From Cyanoderma ruficeps (taxonomy: Eukaryota; Chordata; Aves; Passeriformes; Timaliidae), in contig VZDJ01000301.1 in the NCBI GenBank assembly GCA_008694505.1, positions 4,360,850-4,424,849 of the forward strand: a DNA stretch of 64,000 bases. The letters run 5' to 3'. The notes beneath the pieces were generated by a model. That model made no database searches. It was given only the letters and a program-made list of their open reading frames with translations, and had not been told where the DNA came from. The translations under genes and the position numbers were made by a program. Shown in pieces: positions 63,201 to 64,000 of this stretch; the first letter of the stretch is position 1, and each line of letters opens with the position of its first letter.

Positions 63201-64000
63201 GAGCTCACATACTGAATAATCTTAACTTGTTCAGTCAAGCAGGTTTTCATAGTAGGAATTTTTTTTACAGCCTCAGTTATAAAATGCTTTTTGATCCAGC
63301 AAAGACTTAATATAAACTGCAGTGGCTATATCAGAAATAGGATCAAACTAAGCAGGTTAATTCCCTGGTTTATGACATTTTTTCTGTTAATACAGAGCCA
63401 AGTCACCAAATTTTATTTAGTAAGTACTCAGTCTTAAGTCAAGATCTTTCATTATCATTGCCCAAGTAACAGATGGTTTGGTGACAAAACAAGATGCTAT
63501 TCAGTGGAATCAAATGAGTAACAGTCTCTCACACCACCTTCTATTCTCTGTGCATTTGCAGCACTGGACTGGCTGAGCCTATTGTGACTTTCTGCTGACT
63601 TACAAAATGAAAGACTCCGGACGTGGTTGCCTGGAGCTGCAGGTGCTGGGAATGCCCCTCTTCATTCCACTGCAGAAAGGGGATAATATTTAAGGTGTTT
63701 GTCTGCATTCCCTCTCTCCTTTTACCTAAGGTCACTTCTTTGGCATATCTTCACCTGTGATGGATTTCTGACAGGTAATCTCAGGCCATGCAACCCATCT
63801 CTGCGTAAGGACTTCTTTTGGACTCCCTCATACCACTGGTGGCCTCTCTGCTGTAGATCTTCTCCTGGCCTTTCACCTCCCTCAGTAACTGATTATGCAT
63901 CTGGCACAGGTTTCTCCCTAACTGTCCTTCACAGCATGAACTGCTGTCCTATTCTGTCTCTCCCTGCAGCCCAGCTTTTCCCACTATTAAAAAGCATGCA
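60279..64000. other. No gene seen
   Basis: Short frames only (for example 62451-62765 plus, 104 codons, no domain). A-run slippage sequence lies near 61085 and 61561. A phrase agattctgtgattttaccca near 62771 resembles a CR1 tail but lacks the preceding box. Confidence 0.6.

Noticed and set aside
1..64000. CRISPR arrays, operons, tRNA or rRNA genes
   Set aside because: I saw no regularly spaced direct repeats with unique spacers, no cloverleaf-like conserved boxes and no prokaryotic gene arrangement.

Overview
The window reads as vertebrate nuclear DNA, most likely from a bird and probably a passerine. The evidence for a bird is two short 3'-end pieces of CR1 LINEs, a solo LTR of a familiar avian ERVL-type family, AT-rich sequence with few repeats, and small homopolymer-associated assembly gaps. 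I see no bacterial operons, CRISPR arrays, tRNA or rRNA genes. I also see no convincing intact protein-coding gene. Every open frame is short, lacks a recognisable domain, and can be explained by chance or by repeat remnants. The assignment to birds rests on my memory of repeat families, not on a search.

The best reading is a 64 kb gene desert or very large intron that carries many candidate conserved regulatory blocks. The left edge (1-1025) is the strongest. It is dense in TAAT homeodomain cores, contains TGACAG sites and a perfect double E-box palindrome, and is interrupted by a sequence gap and a polypurine tract. Further blocks of the same texture lie near 9.8, 12.7-13.1, 17.4, 23.6-24.6, 29.7-30.3, 31.5-32.3, 34-35.5, 40.6, 41.6, 45.5, 46.2, 50.4, 55.6 and 56.9 kb. 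They were picked by eye from motif density, CpG retention and lack of repeats. Conservation itself cannot be seen in one sequence.

The mobile-element content is small but spans several ages. There are two CR1 tails (11.2 kb minus, 39.7 kb plus) and one solo ERVL-type LTR (48.4-48.9 kb, minus). Several very old MIR/L2-like fragments lie at 2.4, 12.1, 14.8 and 55.8 kb. At 43.1-43.6 kb, minus strand, there is a broken LINE reverse transcriptase that does not look like CR1. It still shows the QG, YAD(N), LPLN and FRYL blocks. A second coding-like relic, unidentified and much less certain, lies on the minus strand at 26.3-27.0 kb.

Minor structure includes microsatellites, five short two-copy direct duplications (units of 17, 17, 22, 22 and 27 bp) and several perfect palindromes. 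No complete undescribed system of genes was found. The items most worth checking are the left-edge regulatory cluster, the LINE relic, the CpG-retaining block at 31.5-32.3 kb and the coding-like relic at 26.3-27.0 kb.
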